Part shown: in pieces, positions 46,942 through 57,188 of the stretch
How the letters are laid out: each line of letters opens with the position of its first letter
Numbering within the stretch: position 1 is the first letter of the stretch
Source: Rhodospirillum sp.
GTDB lineage: Bacteria; Pseudomonadota; Alphaproteobacteria; Rhodospirillales; Rhodospirillaceae
Length of the DNA stretch: 64,000 nt
Direction of reading: 5' to 3'
Assembly (NCBI GenBank): GCA_021741145.1
Contig: JAIOYK010000020.1
Span: 17,465 to 81,464 of the forward strand
The notes under the pieces: model-generated
Seen by the model: only the letters and a program-made list of their open reading frames with translations
Told to the model about the DNA's origin: nothing
The model's database searches: none
Made by a program: the position numbers and the translations under genes

Positions 46942-48048
46942 ATGAGCATGTTCAAAACCGGACTTCTGGCGGCCACCGCGGCCTTCGCCCTGGGCATGGG
47001 GACCGCCCAGGCCGAAATCGTTATCGCCACCGCCGGCCCCATGACCGGTCAGTACGCTTCCTTCGGCGAGCAGATGCAAAAAGGCGCCGAAATGGCCGTC
47101 AAGGACATCAACGCCAAGGGCGGTGTCCTGGGCGAAATGCTTGAACTGAAGGTCGGCGACGACGCTTGCGATCCCAAGCAAGCCGTGGCCGTGGCCAACC
47201 AGTTCGTCAACGACGGGGTGGTCTTCGTGGCCGGGCACTTCTGTTCTGGCTCCTCCATCCCCGCCTCCGCGGTGTACAACGAGGAAGGCATCCTGCAGAT
47301 CTCTCCCGCGTCCACGAACCCCAAGCTGACCGAGCAGGGTTTCGACAATGTCTTCCGGACCTGCGGCCGCGACGATCAACAGGGCCTGATCGCCGGTTCC
47401 TTCCTGAAGGAGCATTTCGCCGACAAGAAAATCGCCATCCTGCATGACAAGACCGCTTACGGTAAGGGTCTGGCCGACGAGACCAAGGCTGCCCTGAACG
47501 CCGCTGGCGTGAACGAGACCCTCTACGAAGCCATCACCGCGGGTGAAAAGGACTACTCCGCCCTGGTGACCAAGCTGAAGAACGAGGGCATCGAGGTCAT
47601 CTACCTGGGCGGCTACCATACCGAGGCGGGCCTGATCATCCGTCAGGCCAAGGAGCAGGGCCTTGACGCCGTTCTGGTCTCCGGTGACGCCATGGTGTCC
47701 AGTGAATTTTCTTCCATCGCCGGTCCGGCGGGTGACGGTACCCTGTTCACCTTCTCCCCGGATCCCCGGAAGAACCCGGAAGCCGCCGATGTCGTGAAGG
47801 AATTTCAGGCCGAAGGTTATGACCCCGAGGGCTATACCCTGTACACCTACGGTGCCATTCAGGCTTGGGTCGCGGCGGTTACGGCCGCCGGTTCCACCGA
47901 CACCGAAGCCGTGGCCGAAAAGTTGAAGAGCATGGAGTTCTCCACCGTTATGGGTACCTTCGGCTTCGACGATATCGGCGATGTGACGGCTCCGGGTTAC
48001 GTCTTCTACGAATGGATGGGTGGCAAGTACGATTACTACATGAAGTAA
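46942..48048 (+). CDS. livK: Branched-chain amino-acid periplasmic binding protein
   Basis: A 368-aa type I periplasmic binding protein. Signal peptide MSMFKTGLLAATAAFALGMGTAQA; mature start EIVIATAGPMTGQYASFGEQMQKGAEMAVKDIN. Ligand-region features SSIPASAVYNEEG and SPASTNPKLTEQG with the disulfide pair around DDACDPKQ and FCSGSS. AAGGAG lies 11 nt before ATG; the longer frame to 46786 is not the start. Ends in a strong terminator, consistent with high expression. Confidence 0.93.
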   Translation: MSMFKTGLLAATAAFALGMGTAQAEIVIATAGPMTGQYASFGEQMQKGAEMAVKDINAKGGVLGEMLELKVGDDACDPKQAVAVANQFVNDGVVFVAGHFCSGSSIPASAVYNEEGILQISPASTNPKLTEQGFDNVFRTCGRDDQQGLIAGSFLKEHFADKKIAILHDKTAYGKGLADETKAALNAAGVNETLYEAITAGEKDYSALVTKLKNEGIEVIYLGGYHTEAGLIIRQAKEQGLDAVLVSGDAMVSSEFSSIAGPAGDGTLFTFSPDPRKNPEAADVVKEFQAEGYDPEGYTLYTYGAIQAWVAAVTAAGSTDTEAVAEKLKSMEFSTVMGTFGFDDIGDVTAPGYVFYEWMGGKYDYYMK

Positions 48049-48068
48049 TCGATCTGCCCAACAATCAG

Positions 48069-48098
48069 GAAAACCCGGCGGGTCACCCGCCGGGTTTT
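48069..48098 (+). terminator. Rho-independent terminator of livK
   Basis: AAAACCCGGCGGG-TCA-CCCGCCGGGTTTTT: 13-nt perfect arms, followed by a T run. Confidence 0.95.
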
Positions 48099-48211
48099 TC
48101 GTTTTCACGGGACGGCGCTCCGGGTAGAGTATGCGCCGTCGCGAGGGCGCTCAACGCCTCTCCACACCGTCCTCTCGGACAGTAAAACATTGAATTTCGG
48201 AAGGTTTTCCC

Positions 48212-48751
48212 ATGGCTGGATCGGTCAACAAGGTCATTCTCATCGGCAATCTGGGCAAGGATCCGGAAACGCGGACCTTCCAGAACGGCGGCAAGGTGAC
48301 CAACCTGCGCATCGCCACATCCGAGAGCTGGAAGGATCGCCAGACGGGGGAGCGGAAAGAACGGACCGAATGGCATAGTGTGGCCATTTTTGGCCCTCTC
48401 GCCGATATCGCCGAGCGGTACCTGCGCAAGGGGTCCAAGGTGTACCTGTGCGGGTCCCTGCAAACCCGTAAGTGGCAGGACCAAAGCGGCCAAGATCGCT
48501 ATTCCACCGAAGTGGTGCTCCAGGGACCGGGCGCGGAAATGACCATGCTTGATGGTCGGCCCGGCGACGATCAGGGCGGCGGTTTTGGCGGTGGCGCCTC
48601 CGGAGCCGGGGGCGGTGGATATGGCGGTGGTGCCGGTGGCGGTTACGGTGGGAGTCAGGGTGGCGGTGGTGGCGGTGCCCGGCAGGGGTGGGACTCTGGC
48701 CCCGCTCAAGGTCCGGGTCCGGCGGATATCGACGACGACATTCCGTTCTAA
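48212..48751 (+). CDS. ssb: Single-stranded DNA-binding protein
   Basis: A 179-aa SSB: OB-fold residues 1-115 ([45 protein letters not shown]), Gly-rich linker with [10 protein letters not shown] runs, and the conserved acidic C-terminal tip DDDIPF used to recruit replication and repair partners. GGAAGG ribosome site. Located between livK and gyrA; the more usual neighbour uvrA is displaced by the liv cluster. Confidence 0.96.
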   Translation: MAGSVNKVILIGNLGKDPETRTFQNGGKVTNLRIATSESWKDRQTGERKERTEWHSVAIFGPLADIAERYLRKGSKVYLCGSLQTRKWQDQSGQDRYSTEVVLQGPGAEMTMLDGRPGDDQGGGFGGGASGAGGGGYGGGAGGGYGGSQGGGGGGARQGWDSGPAQGPGPADIDDDIPF

Positions 48752-49300
48752 AGCAAATTCCGAGCGACCTGAGACAGGTCGCGACGACGATTTTCTTGCA
48801 TCTCAAGAATCTAGCGATTTGTGTGAGCCGTATGCCGAGCAAATCGCTCTCGTGGTGAGCGGTGTTGCCGCCACGGTCGCTCGGCCCAACCTGTTCTGTT
48901 GGAAACGGAGGAAAGCCGGGATGGGATCCAGGAAATCCTGGCGGAAGACCTCCAGCCCGGTCGCACCTATTTCATGGACCCTCTGGGCTAGAGTGAAACT
49001 GGATCAGCTTGAGTCAAGCTGGCCCAGTTTCACTCTAATCTTATGAATTTTAGAGTGCCTTCGAGGCCAAGTTGAGCCAAGAAGTGGCCCAACTTGATCT
49101 CGGAGCGCTCTATTGGTCGTTCCCATCCGTTTGGCCATACGGAATGAGCAGGGACGGGTCCTCGCTGGCGTGGTTGAACAAGGGGCGGATGACGTTCAGT
49201 TTTCCACCTGTTCCGATCTGACCAGAGCCCTGGCCCAGTCTGTCCATGGTCAGGCCGTGCCCAGGAAGTGAATCGTTCAAATCACCGGGCGGCAAGGGGC
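48752..49300. other. Degraded intergenic region after ssb
   Basis: Contains a stem GCGACCTG-AGA-CAGGTCGC at 48764-48782 (possible ssb terminator, weak T tract), a 9-bp inverted repeat AGCGATTTG...CAAATCGCT at about 48813-48848, and repeat copy B. A frame at about 48898-48990 (LETEESRDGIQEILAEDLQ...) ends on a TAG formed by copy B; it resembles the end of a real gene but I recognise no family. No intact CDS seen. Confidence 0.45.
48989..49113. repeat. Composite palindromic repeat, copy B
   Basis: Three linked hairpins: outer TAGAGTGAAACTGG...CCAGTTTCACTCTA with inner CAGCTTG-AGT-CAAGCTG; CACTCTAA...TTTTAGAGTG; and GAGGCCAAGTTGAGCCA...TGGCCCAACTTGATCTC. The left arm is intact here while the right hairpin is better preserved in copy A, so each copy has decayed separately. 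Confidence 0.88.
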
Positions 49301-49553
49301 GAAATCGCCGAAGATGCGCATATGAACCAGGATCTGGGGTCATGGGTTCTGGATCAGACCCTGCGTGACATGGAGCAAAAGGGGGGCATCGGCGGACAAG
49401 GCCCGGACGATTATCGCCACGGGCAAGGAGATGGGCCTCGTGGTTGTCGCCGTCGCGGCGGCCCTTCGGACCCTGGAGTGCGACGTTTTCCAGGGTTATC
49501 ACTTCCGACCGCCTCTGGCACCCGATGGACTGGACGCCTTCCTCCGGGATTGG
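49301..49553 (+). pseudogene. Relic of an EAL-domain (c-di-GMP phosphodiesterase) gene
   Basis: Two frames hold successive EAL fragments. Frame A (49301-49378): EIAEDAHMNQDLGSWVLDQTLRDMEQ, matching the IAEETGLI...GxWVLRxAC block. Frame B (49392-49553): ADKARTIIATGKEMGLVVVA, then directly LECDVFQGYHFRPPLAPDGLDAFLRDW, matching the catalytic-end VVAEGVET...GCDxxQGYxFxxPL block with the Glu-Gly-Val-Glu segment deleted. A frameshift and at least two deletions make function impossible. Upstream bases near 49176-49263 (ADDVQFSTCSDLTRALAQSV) may be remains of a GGDEF domain. Confidence 0.65.
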
Positions 49554-50025
49554 GAGCGGAATCCGGTTCCAGCGCCGTCTGGCCGAGATTGGCCCCCAAC
49601 GCGGATCGCCGGTTGCCCATATGCCGATTTGGCGGATGCGAGAAATTCTGATTTTTTCTTTAAAAACAAATGCTTAACAGTCAATTTTCGAGGCTGTTCG
49701 CGGTTGCCGGAACCGGGGTGATCTGTTAGAGTGCGCTTCCGCGTTCCGGTGGCGGTGGAGTCACCGGAACGCGGGAAAGCCGGGTCACCGGGCGTACCCG
49801 ACGGGTCGCGCCTGGGGGGTCGATTTCAAACCCAAGGAGGGTCCAACATCAACCGGAGACAGCGCGTCGGGCGACTGTCCTGGCTGAAGCGGATCCCAGC
49901 CCAGACCGGTTATCCCTTCAGTCCCCGGATCCTGGGGGCGTCCGGTCTCAAGCGTGGTGTTTCGCCCGCTCCCCTCCCGACTGGCGGGGTGCGTGGCGCG
50001 CCCGATCCAGTGGAAGCGTTCCGAG
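49554..50025. other. Intergenic region upstream of gyrA
   Basis: No coding sequence supported. Contains an AT-rich patch (49640-49690), then a 12-bp inverted repeat CGCGTTCCGGTG...CACCGGAACGCG (49740-49773). The gyrA promoter probably lies here but I cannot fix the -35/-10. Confidence 0.4.
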
Positions 50026-52893
50026 TTGAGCAACAATACCCCTAAGCCCATGGATTCCGACATCTCCCTCGTCTCCATTGAAGACGAAATGAAACGCAGC
50101 TACCTCGACTACGCCATGAGCGTGATCGTCAGCCGCGCCCTTCCCGATGTTCGAGACGGCTTGAAGCCAGTGCATCGGCGCATTCTGTTCTCCATGAAAG
50201 AGAACGGGTATGACTACAACCGGCCCTACCGGAAATCAGCGCGCATCGTCGGTGATGTCATGGGTAAGTACCACCCCCATGGTGACTCCGCCATTTACGA
50301 TGCCATGGTGCGCATGGCGCAGAATTTTTCCATGCGTCTGCCGCAGATCGACGGCCAGGGCAACTTTGGGTCCATGGACGGCGACAGGGCCGCGGCCATG
50401 CGGTACACCGAGGCCCGTTTGGCCAAGGCCGCGCACAGCCTGCTCGACGACATCGACAAGGACACAGTCGATTTCCAAGCCAACTATGACGAAACGACCC
50501 GCGAACCCGTCGTTCTGCCAGCCCGCTATCCCAACCTGTTGGTCAACGGCGCGGGCGGTATCGCCGTTGGCATGGCCACCAATATCCCTCCCCATAATCT
50601 GGGGGAGGTGATCGACGCCTGTTGCGCCTTGATCGATGATCCGACCCTGACAGAGGACGCGATCCTGGAGATCGTGCCGGGTCCCGACTTTCCCACCGGA
50701 GGGACTATTTTGGGGCGCTCTGGAATTCGCTCGGCCTTCCTGACCGGCCGCGGATCCGTGATCATGCGCGGAAAATGTCACTTCGAGGACATTTCCAGGG
50801 AGCGCCAAGCCATCGTGGTGACCGAGGTGCCCTATCAGGTCAACAAGGCTTCCATGGTGGAGAAGATCGCCGACCTGGTCCGGGACAAGAAACTGGAAGG
50901 CATCTCCGACATCCGAGACGAGTCCGATCGCCAAGGCGTGCGCGTGGTCATCGAATGCAAACGCGACGCCATGGCCGAGGTTGTTCTGAACCAGCTTTAC
51001 CGCTACACGCCCTTGCAGAGCAGTTTCGGCGTGAACATGCTGGCCCTGAACCGGGGCAAGCCCCAACTGCTGAACCTGCGGGAAATTCTGGAGGCCTTCG
51101 TCGCCTTCCGCGAGGAAGTGATCCGCCGCCGAACCATTTACGAACTGGGCAAGGCTCGGGACCGGGCCCACGTTTTGGTCGGACTGGCCATCGCCGTGGC
51201 CAATCTTGACGCCGTAATCAAGATGATCCGCGAAGCCCCCGATCCCCAGACCGCCCGCGAGCGGCTGATGACCGAGAACTGGCCCGCCATGGACGTGGAG
51301 CCGCTGATCAAGCTGATCGACGAACCTGGCCGCGCCGTGATCGACGGCAAATACCGCCTGTCCGAGACCCAGGCCAAGGCTATCCTGGATCTGCGTCTGC
51401 ACCGTTTGACTGGGTTGGAGCGGGACAAGATCCACAGCGAGCTGTCCGAGATCGGCGGACAGATCGAGGAATTCCTCCATATCCTCCGCTCACGGGAGCG
51501 GCTCTACGAGATCATGCGCGCCGAACTGATGGAGATGAAGGAGGCTTTCGCCACCCCCCGTCGAACGGAGATCGAGGACAACGAGTTCGAGCATGACATC
51601 GAGGACCTGATTCAGCGCGAGGACATGGTCGTCACCGTCACCAGCACCGGCTACATCAAACGGGTGCCGCTCACCACCTACCGGGCCCAGCGTCGAGGGG
51701 GCAAGGGTCGGGCGGGCATGTCCATGCGTGACGAGGATTTCGTCACGACCATTTTCGTGGCCAATACCCATACCCCGCTGCTGTTCTTCAGCTCCGAGGG
51801 CATGGTCTACAAGATGAAGGTCTATCGTCTGCCTTTGGGTACGCCCCAGGCGCGGGGCAAGGCCATGATCAATATCCTGCCCCTCTCCGAGGAAGAGCGC
51901 ATCACCACCGTTATGCCTCTACCCGAGGATGAGGAGACCTGGAGTGATCTGGATGTCATGTTCGCCACGGAAACGGGCAACGTGAGGCGCAACCGCCTGT
52001 CCGACTTCACCAACGTGATGACCAACGGCAAGATCGCCATGAAGCTGGATCCAGGCGACCATCTGGTGGGTGTGCGAACCTGCTCGGAAAGCCAGGACGT
52101 CCTGTTGACGACGAACATGGGCAAGGCCATTCGCTTCTCCGTTAACGAAGTCCGTGTCTTCGCCGGGCGGACCTCCACGGGTGTGCGCGGCGTGCGTCTG
52201 GCCGATGGGGACAAGGTCAATTATCTGTCCATTCTGTCCCATGTGGACGCGGATGCCGAAACCCGCTCGGCCTATCTAAAGCAGGCGAGCGCCATGCGTC
52301 GGGCCGAGGGCGAGGGGGAGGACGACAGCACGCTTGACGCAGAGCCCAGCGGCACCCTAACCCACGAACAGTTCGAGTCCATGCGCGGGGCGGAGGAATT
52401 CATCCTGACCGTCACCTCCCGCGGGTTCGGCAAGCGCAGTTCCGCCTATGAATATCGGACCGCGGGCCGGGGCGGGCAGGGCATCGCCAATATCGAAATG
52501 AGCGAGCGCAATGGGTCCGTCGTGGCCTCCTTCCCCATTGGGCAGGAGGATCAGGTGATGTTGATCACCGATGGGGGTCAGTTGATTCGCATGCCTGTTC
52601 ATGACGTCCGCATCGCCGGTCGGAAGACCCAGGGTGTGACCCTATTCCGCCTGTCGGAGGGGGAACGGGTCGTGTCGGTCGCCCACCTGACGGACATGAA
52701 TGGTGACGACGTCGACGACGATGGACTGGAGGAGCAGGGGGCGCTTCCGTTCATCGGTGAAGGCGAAACCGGGGGGGAAGGACACCCTTCCGGGGTGACC
52801 GATGGCGCCCCTGACCGGGGCGATGACGACGGCGCCCCTGACCGGGGCGATGACGACGGCGCCCCTGACCGGGGCGATGATGATGACAACTAG
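50026..52893 (+). CDS. gyrA: DNA gyrase subunit A
   Basis: A 955-aa type II topoisomerase subunit that cuts and rejoins DNA. Active-site Tyr in [12 protein letters not shown], quinolone-site [12 protein letters not shown] with wild-type Ser and Asp, and the GyrA box QRRGGKG in the C-terminal beta-pinwheel. The start is uncertain: TTG 50026 has GGAAG nine nt upstream and gives [20 protein letters not shown] 50050 lacks a ribosome site. An acidic, Asp-rich C-terminal tail ends in three copies of a 27-bp repeat and overlaps coaD. Confidence 0.96.
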   Translation: MSNNTPKPMDSDISLVSIEDEMKRSYLDYAMSVIVSRALPDVRDGLKPVHRRILFSMKENGYDYNRPYRKSARIVGDVMGKYHPHGDSAIYDAMVRMAQNFSMRLPQIDGQGNFGSMDGDRAAAMRYTEARLAKAAHSLLDDIDKDTVDFQANYDETTREPVVLPARYPNLLVNGAGGIAVGMATNIPPHNLGEVIDACCALIDDPTLTEDAILEIVPGPDFPTGGTILGRSGIRSAFLTGRGSVIMRGKCHFEDISRERQAIVVTEVPYQVNKASMVEKIADLVRDKKLEGISDIRDESDRQGVRVVIECKRDAMAEVVLNQLYRYTPLQSSFGVNMLALNRGKPQLLNLREILEAFVAFREEVIRRRTIYELGKARDRAHVLVGLAIAVANLDAVIKMIREAPDPQTARERLMTENWPAMDVEPLIKLIDEPGRAVIDGKYRLSETQAKAILDLRLHRLTGLERDKIHSELSEIGGQIEEFLHILRSRERLYEIMRAELMEMKEAFATPRRTEIEDNEFEHDIEDLIQREDMVVTVTSTGYIKRVPLTTYRAQRRGGKGRAGMSMRDEDFVTTIFVANTHTPLLFFSSEGMVYKMKVYRLPLGTPQARGKAMINILPLSEEERITTVMPLPEDEETWSDLDVMFATETGNVRRNRLSDFTNVMTNGKIAMKLDPGDHLVGVRTCSESQDVLLTTNMGKAIRFSVNEVRVFAGRTSTGVRGVRLADGDKVNYLSILSHVDADAETRSAYLKQASAMRRAEGEGEDDSTLDAEPSGTLTHEQFESMRGAEEFILTVTSRGFGKRSSAYEYRTAGRGGQGIANIEMSERNGSVVASFPIGQEDQVMLITDGGQLIRMPVHDVRIAGRKTQGVTLFRLSEGERVVSVAHLTDMNGDDVDDDGLEEQGALPFIGEGETGGEGHPSGVTDGAPDRGDDDGAPDRGDDDGAPDRGDDDDN
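52804..52884 (+). repeat. 27-bp tandem repeat, three copies, across the gyrA end and coaD start
   Basis: GGCGCCCCTGACCGGGGCGATGACGAC repeated at 52804, 52831 and 52858 (last copy differs near its end, GATGATGAT). Each unit contains the stem CGCCCC-TGACC-GGGGCG. In the gyrA frame it gives GAPDRGDDD; in the coaD frame APLTGAMTT. Confidence 0.94.
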
Positions 52894-53401
52894 ACGTTTA
52901 GCCGTCTATCCGGGTACCTTTGACCCGGTGACCAACGGCCATTTGGACATTATCGGACGCGCGGCGCGCATGGTGGATCACCTGACCATCGGCGTGGCCG
53001 TGAACGCCGGGAAAGGGCCCCTGTTTTCCCTGGAGGAACGCGTGGACATGGTGGCTGAAACCACCCGTCCCCTGACCAAGGAGCGGGGCATCGAGGTTGA
53101 TGTGGTGCCCTTCTCGAACCTGCTGATGGATTTCGCCGTCGAGCGGAACGCCACGATGATCGTGCGCGGGTTGCGTGCCATCTCGGACTTCGAATATGAA
53201 TTCCAGATGTGCGGCATGAATGCCCGCCTCAACACCACCGTGGAAACCGTGTTTCTGATGGCGTCGGAGCGATGTCAGTTCATCTCATCGCGTTTCGTCA
53301 AGGAAATCGGCCGTCTGGGTGGGGATATCTCGGGCTTCGTACCCCCCTTGGTCCGGGATCGCCTGAAAGAAAAGTTCTTGGAACTGGATGGGGAAAGCTA
53401 A
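52883..53401 (+). CDS. coaD: Phosphopantetheine adenylyltransferase
   Basis: A 172-aa enzyme adding AMP to 4'-phosphopantetheine in coenzyme A synthesis. [26 protein letters not shown] carries the T/HxGH nucleotidyltransferase motif; [15 protein letters not shown] is conserved. ATG codons at 52877, 52880 and 52883 are consecutive; 52883 fits GGGG in the repeat at 8 nt spacing. It overlaps the gyrA 3' end by 11 nt, and the frame continues upstream through the repeats. Confidence 0.95.
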   Translation: MTTRRLAVYPGTFDPVTNGHLDIIGRAARMVDHLTIGVAVNAGKGPLFSLEERVDMVAETTRPLTKERGIEVDVVPFSNLLMDFAVERNATMIVRGLRAISDFEYEFQMCGMNARLNTTVETVFLMASERCQFISSRFVKEIGRLGGDISGFVPPLVRDRLKEKFLELDGES

Positions 53402-53452
53402 GGCTGCTTTTCTCCAGCTGATCACTTAAACCGAGGTTCAAGGAAAAGCCTT

Positions 53453-54016
53453 ATGCGCCGAATCCTATTCGCCTTTTTCGCTGTACTCGCATGCATGGGA
53501 ACCGTCATGACCGACACGAAGGCCGCCGATCCTGAAAATACCCTCTACATGGACCTCAAGGACGGCCGCGTTGTCATCGCGTTGCGCCCGGACTTGGCGC
53601 CGAAGCATGTGGAGCGCATTAAAAAGCTGACCCGCGAGGGGTTCTACAACGGGACTCCGTTCCACCGGGTGATCGACGGCTTCATGGTCCAGGGTGGCGA
53701 TCCCACCGGCACGGGGCGGGGTGGTTCCGAACTGCCGGATCTGCCCGCGGAGTTCAGTCCGCCGTCGAAGGCCCGCCACCTGGAAGGCGTTTGCTCCATG
53801 GCCCGCACGGCGGATCCGGACAGCGCCAACAGCCAGTTCTTCATCATGCTGGCCCCGTCCACGCACTTGGATGGCCAATACACCATCTGGGGTGAGGTGG
53901 TCGAGGGCATGAACTTTGTCCATATGATCAAGAAGGGTGATTCCCGCGCCAATGGCTCCGTTGAGGATCCAGACCGCATTATCAAATTGCAGGTCGCCGC
54001 GGACGCCAATAAGTAG
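53453..54016 (+). CDS. Periplasmic cyclophilin-type peptidyl-prolyl isomerase
   Basis: A 187-aa isomerase with a signal peptide (RRILFAFFAVLACMGTVMTDTKA) and cyclophilin core: FHRVIDGFMVQGGDPTGTGRGG, CSMARTADPDSANSQFFIML and the WGEVVEGMNFVHMI end. Catalytic Arg (in FHRVI) and Phe/Gln motifs are intact, so active. It follows coaD by 51 nt; a typical alphaproteobacterial gyrA-coaD-ppi arrangement. Confidence 0.93.
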   Translation: MRRILFAFFAVLACMGTVMTDTKAADPENTLYMDLKDGRVVIALRPDLAPKHVERIKKLTREGFYNGTPFHRVIDGFMVQGGDPTGTGRGGSELPDLPAEFSPPSKARHLEGVCSMARTADPDSANSQFFIMLAPSTHLDGQYTIWGEVVEGMNFVHMIKKGDSRANGSVEDPDRIIKLQVAADANK

Positions 54017-54358
54017 AAAATCGCCAACCGATTTCCGTCGAAAGGGAACGCCGCGCGTCGGGTGAGAGCCTCGCGCGCGGCGTCCCGCGTTTAATGGAGA
54101 CCGAGAACGCGGCGTGGAAGCGGCCAGTCACGCCGAAGGCGTGCGTATCGTCCGGCCGCTTCCGGCTCGCGATGAGCCAAGTTTATGGGAATCTGGTATA
54201 ACAGACTGAATCCAGATAAAAGTCCGGGCACAAAAAGCCGGAAAAGCAGATTTCCCGGCATCCCCCACTATCCAATGGACGTTGGTTGGCTTATATCGAA
54301 ACCACGCCACGCCGTAGCCATCCCCTCCCAACCGGCGCCCCTTTCCCGCGAGGTATAG
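54017..54358. other. 342-nt intergenic region with two long stem-loops
   Basis: First stem ACGCCGCGCG...CGCGCGGCGT (54048-54083), followed by CCGCGTTTAAT and likely terminates the cyclophilin transcript. Second, 54116-54163: outer GGAAGCGGCC...GGCCGCTTCC enclosing CACGCC-GAA-GGCGTG. The second could be a structured RNA leader or attenuator for the glucan gene. No CDS. Confidence 0.5.
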
Positions 54359-55981
54359 ATGTCTGGGATTCCCAACCCTGGACGCCGCTCCGTCCTAACC
54401 CTTCTCTCCGCCGCCACCGCCTGTGGTTTCATGCCCGCGTTCTCCGCCAGGGTCCTGGCCGCCCAAACCTTGGGTCTGGATGGCGGGACAGGGGGAGGGG
54501 AGGCGCTGGACCTCGCCGAGCCCTTCTCCCATGACGGATTGGTTGCTCGGGCCAGGGAGATGGCCAGCCAACCCCACAAGCCTTCGCCGGACAATCCGGT
54601 TTTGAATGACGCGCTGAAGAGTATCGACTACGACGCTTACCAAAAGATCGTCTTTCGGCCAGAGCGGGCCCTGTGGAGGGACAGGTCGGGTGCGCCGTCG
54701 ATCGCCCCTTTCCACATGCATGAATTCGCCAGGGAACCGGTGGCTTTGCATCTTGTGGACGGAGACAGCGCCCGTCGAGTGCCCTATGACCCGACTGTTT
54801 TCCGCTACACCGGCATTGCCCCACCCGAGGTGGCGGGCATGGGGTGGGCTGGGTTTCGGGTTCTGGATGCGAAAAATCCCGCCTCGGACTGGTTGGCCTT
54901 CATGGGGGCGACCTATTTCCGGTCCGCCGGTCCCTTGGGCCAATATGGGCAGTCGGCCCGGGCAGTCGCCGTCGATACCGCCATGGCTGGTCGGGCCGAG
55001 CGGTTCCCGCGATTCACGGATATCTGGCTGGAGCCCTTGGGAAAGGGTGGGCTGACGATCTGGGCCCTGATCGACGGGGAAAGCCTGACCGGTGTCTATC
55101 GGGCCCAATGCAAGGCCCCGGGCGCCGACAGCGTGGACATGGACATCTCGGTTCGCTTTTTTACCCGGACTCCCATTGGTCGCCTGGGCATCGCCCCGAT
55201 GACCAGCATGTTCTGGTTTTCCGAAACCAACCGGCATGAAGCCACGGACTGGCGCCCGGAAATACACGACACCGATGGGTTGGCTCTCTTGACCGGAGCC
55301 GGGGAGCGGCTCTGGCGGCCCTTGGACAATCCCAAGGCGACGCGGGTGTCCACCTTCACCGACACGAATCCCAAGGGGTTTGGACTGCTGCAACGTGACC
55401 GGGATTTCACCCATTATGAGGACGATGGTGTCTTCTACAACCGACGCGCGGGGATCTGGATCGAACCCAAGGGGGATTGGGGGCAAGGGGGAGTCCAACT
55501 GGTGGAAATCCCCACGGACGATGAAATCCACGACAATATCGTCGCCTACTGGACCACGGACATGCCGATCGAGGCCGGAAAGGCCCTATCCTACGATTAC
55601 ACCCTGCGCTGGGTCGCCGCGCCGGTTCTGGGGCCCATGGGCGTGGGCCGTGTCGTCACCTCGCGGCAGGGCAGGCCCGGCGTCCCGGGACAACCCAGAC
55701 CCAGCCAGGGCGGCACCAAATACGTCATCGATTTCGAAGGCGGAGACCTCGCCAGTTACACGACCGCGGATGGGCGAGTCACCGCCGACGTGACCGCGGG
55801 AAACGCCCGGATCGATAATCCCTACGCCCTGCGGGTGGTTGGCACGGACCGGTGGCGATTGGTGGTCGACATCTATCCCCATGGCATGGGCGCGGTGGAT
55901 ATCCGCGCCTTCCTGAGGGACGGGAACAAGTCCCTGACGGAAACCTGGATTTACCGATACCGGGATCCTCAGTTCATCTAA
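54359..55981 (+). CDS. Periplasmic glucan biosynthesis protein (MdoG/OpgD family)
   Basis: A 540-aa periplasmic protein for osmoregulated glucan backbone structuring. A twin-arginine signal is visible (GRRSVLTLLSAATACGFMPAFSA), so Tat export is likely. DPTVFRY, GWAGFRVLDAKNPASDWLAFMGATYFRSAGPLGQYGQSARA and DISVRFFTR are conserved MdoG/OpgD segments. No mdoH glucosyltransferase gene is adjacent in the window. Confidence 0.88.
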   Translation: MSGIPNPGRRSVLTLLSAATACGFMPAFSARVLAAQTLGLDGGTGGGEALDLAEPFSHDGLVARAREMASQPHKPSPDNPVLNDALKSIDYDAYQKIVFRPERALWRDRSGAPSIAPFHMHEFAREPVALHLVDGDSARRVPYDPTVFRYTGIAPPEVAGMGWAGFRVLDAKNPASDWLAFMGATYFRSAGPLGQYGQSARAVAVDTAMAGRAERFPRFTDIWLEPLGKGGLTIWALIDGESLTGVYRAQCKAPGADSVDMDISVRFFTRTPIGRLGIAPMTSMFWFSETNRHEATDWRPEIHDTDGLALLTGAGERLWRPLDNPKATRVSTFTDTNPKGFGLLQRDRDFTHYEDDGVFYNRRAGIWIEPKGDWGQGGVQLVEIPTDDEIHDNIVAYWTTDMPIEAGKALSYDYTLRWVAAPVLGPMGVGRVVTSRQGRPGVPGQPRPSQGGTKYVIDFEGGDLASYTTADGRVTADVTAGNARIDNPYALRVVGTDRWRLVVDIYPHGMGAVDIRAFLRDGNKSLTETWIYRYRDPQFI

Positions 55982-56118
55982 ACGAAGGACATGGGACTTT
56001 TTTCCAGCCAAGTCTTGACAGGGAGGGGCGAAACGGATTTCATGCCGCCTCCCGAAGGGGCGCGATTCTCGGAAACGAGGCTGAAATCGCTCTGGATCCA
56101 TGGAACCATGGACACTTT

Positions 56119-56194
<76 letters not shown>

Positions 56195-56196
56195 TG

Positions 56197-56233
56197 AAAA
56201 GGCCGCTTATCTCAATGAGATAGGTGGCTTTTT
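56197..56233. terminator. Terminator after tRNA-Lys
   Basis: AAAAGGCCGCTTATCTC-AAT-GAGATAGGTGGCTTTTT: imperfect 16-nt stem ending in a T run, three nt after the CCA. Confidence 0.88.
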
Positions 56234-56475
56234 CGTATCGAGCCTTCCCTTGTGGGCCTTGAAATCTCCCCGGATGCCCGCATCTTCCCTCCCAACTCTT
56301 CCGCGTCGCGGAAAGCGACCGGCAGTTTGGTTGCGACCCGTGCACGAGTGGGATATGACAAACTTGGGAGATCGGCATGGGTCCGGCCCCCCCCCGCCAA
56401 ACGGGGGTGGGAGCCATGCCAGAGGCCTGACACGCGACGCGCCAAATCGAAAAGGCGTGAGTCTGGAGGAAAGTC

Positions 56476-57174
56476 ATGAAGAAAGTTTACGCATCCGCGG
56501 CCGAGGCCCTGGACGGGCTTCTGTTCGATGGGATGTTCATCGCCGCGGGTGGGTTCGGCCTCTGCGGAATCCCGGAGTTACTGCTCAGCGCCATCAAGGA
56601 CGCGGGAACCAAGGATCTGACCTTCGCGTCCAATAACGCGGGCGTGGATGATTTTGGCATCGGCATCCTGCTTCAGACCAAGCAGGTGAAGAAAATGATC
56701 TCCTCCTACGTGGGCGAGAACGCTGAATTCATGCGCCAATATCTCTCCGGTGAGCTGGAATTGGAGTTCAATCCCCAGGGCACCCTGGCCGAGCGCATGC
56801 GCGCCGGTGGCTGTGGTATCCCCGGCTTCTACACCAAGACCGGCGTGGGCACGGTGATCGCCGAGGGCAAGGAACACAAGGACTTCGACGGCCAGACCTA
56901 CATCATGGAGAAGGGCATTTTCGCCGACCTGTCCATTGTAAAGGCCTGGAAAGCCGATACCACCGGCAACCTGATCTTCCGCAAAACCGCCCGCAACTTC
57001 AACCCGCCCGCGGCCATGTGTGGCAAGGTCTGCGTGGTCGAGGTCGAGGAAATCGTCCAACCGGGCGAACTGGATCCGGACCACATCCATCTTCCGGGCA
57101 TCTACGTGAACCGCATCATACAGGGCGAGCATGAGAAGCGGATCGAACAGCGCACCACGCGCAAGACGGCTTAA
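56476..57174 (+). CDS. scoA: Succinyl-CoA:3-ketoacid CoA-transferase subunit A
   Basis: A 232-aa subunit of the enzyme that moves CoA from succinyl-CoA to acetoacetate (or related 3-ketoacids). [69 protein letters not shown] and [11 protein letters not shown] are characteristic. GGAGGAAAGTC ribosome site. Overlap-free, 14 nt before scoB. Confidence 0.94.
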   Translation: MKKVYASAAEALDGLLFDGMFIAAGGFGLCGIPELLLSAIKDAGTKDLTFASNNAGVDDFGIGILLQTKQVKKMISSYVGENAEFMRQYLSGELELEFNPQGTLAERMRAGGCGIPGFYTKTGVGTVIAEGKEHKDFDGQTYIMEKGIFADLSIVKAWKADTTGNLIFRKTARNFNPPAAMCGKVCVVEVEEIVQPGELDPDHIHLPGIYVNRIIQGEHEKRIEQRTTRKTA

Positions 57175-57188
57175 GGGAGGGTACGGAT

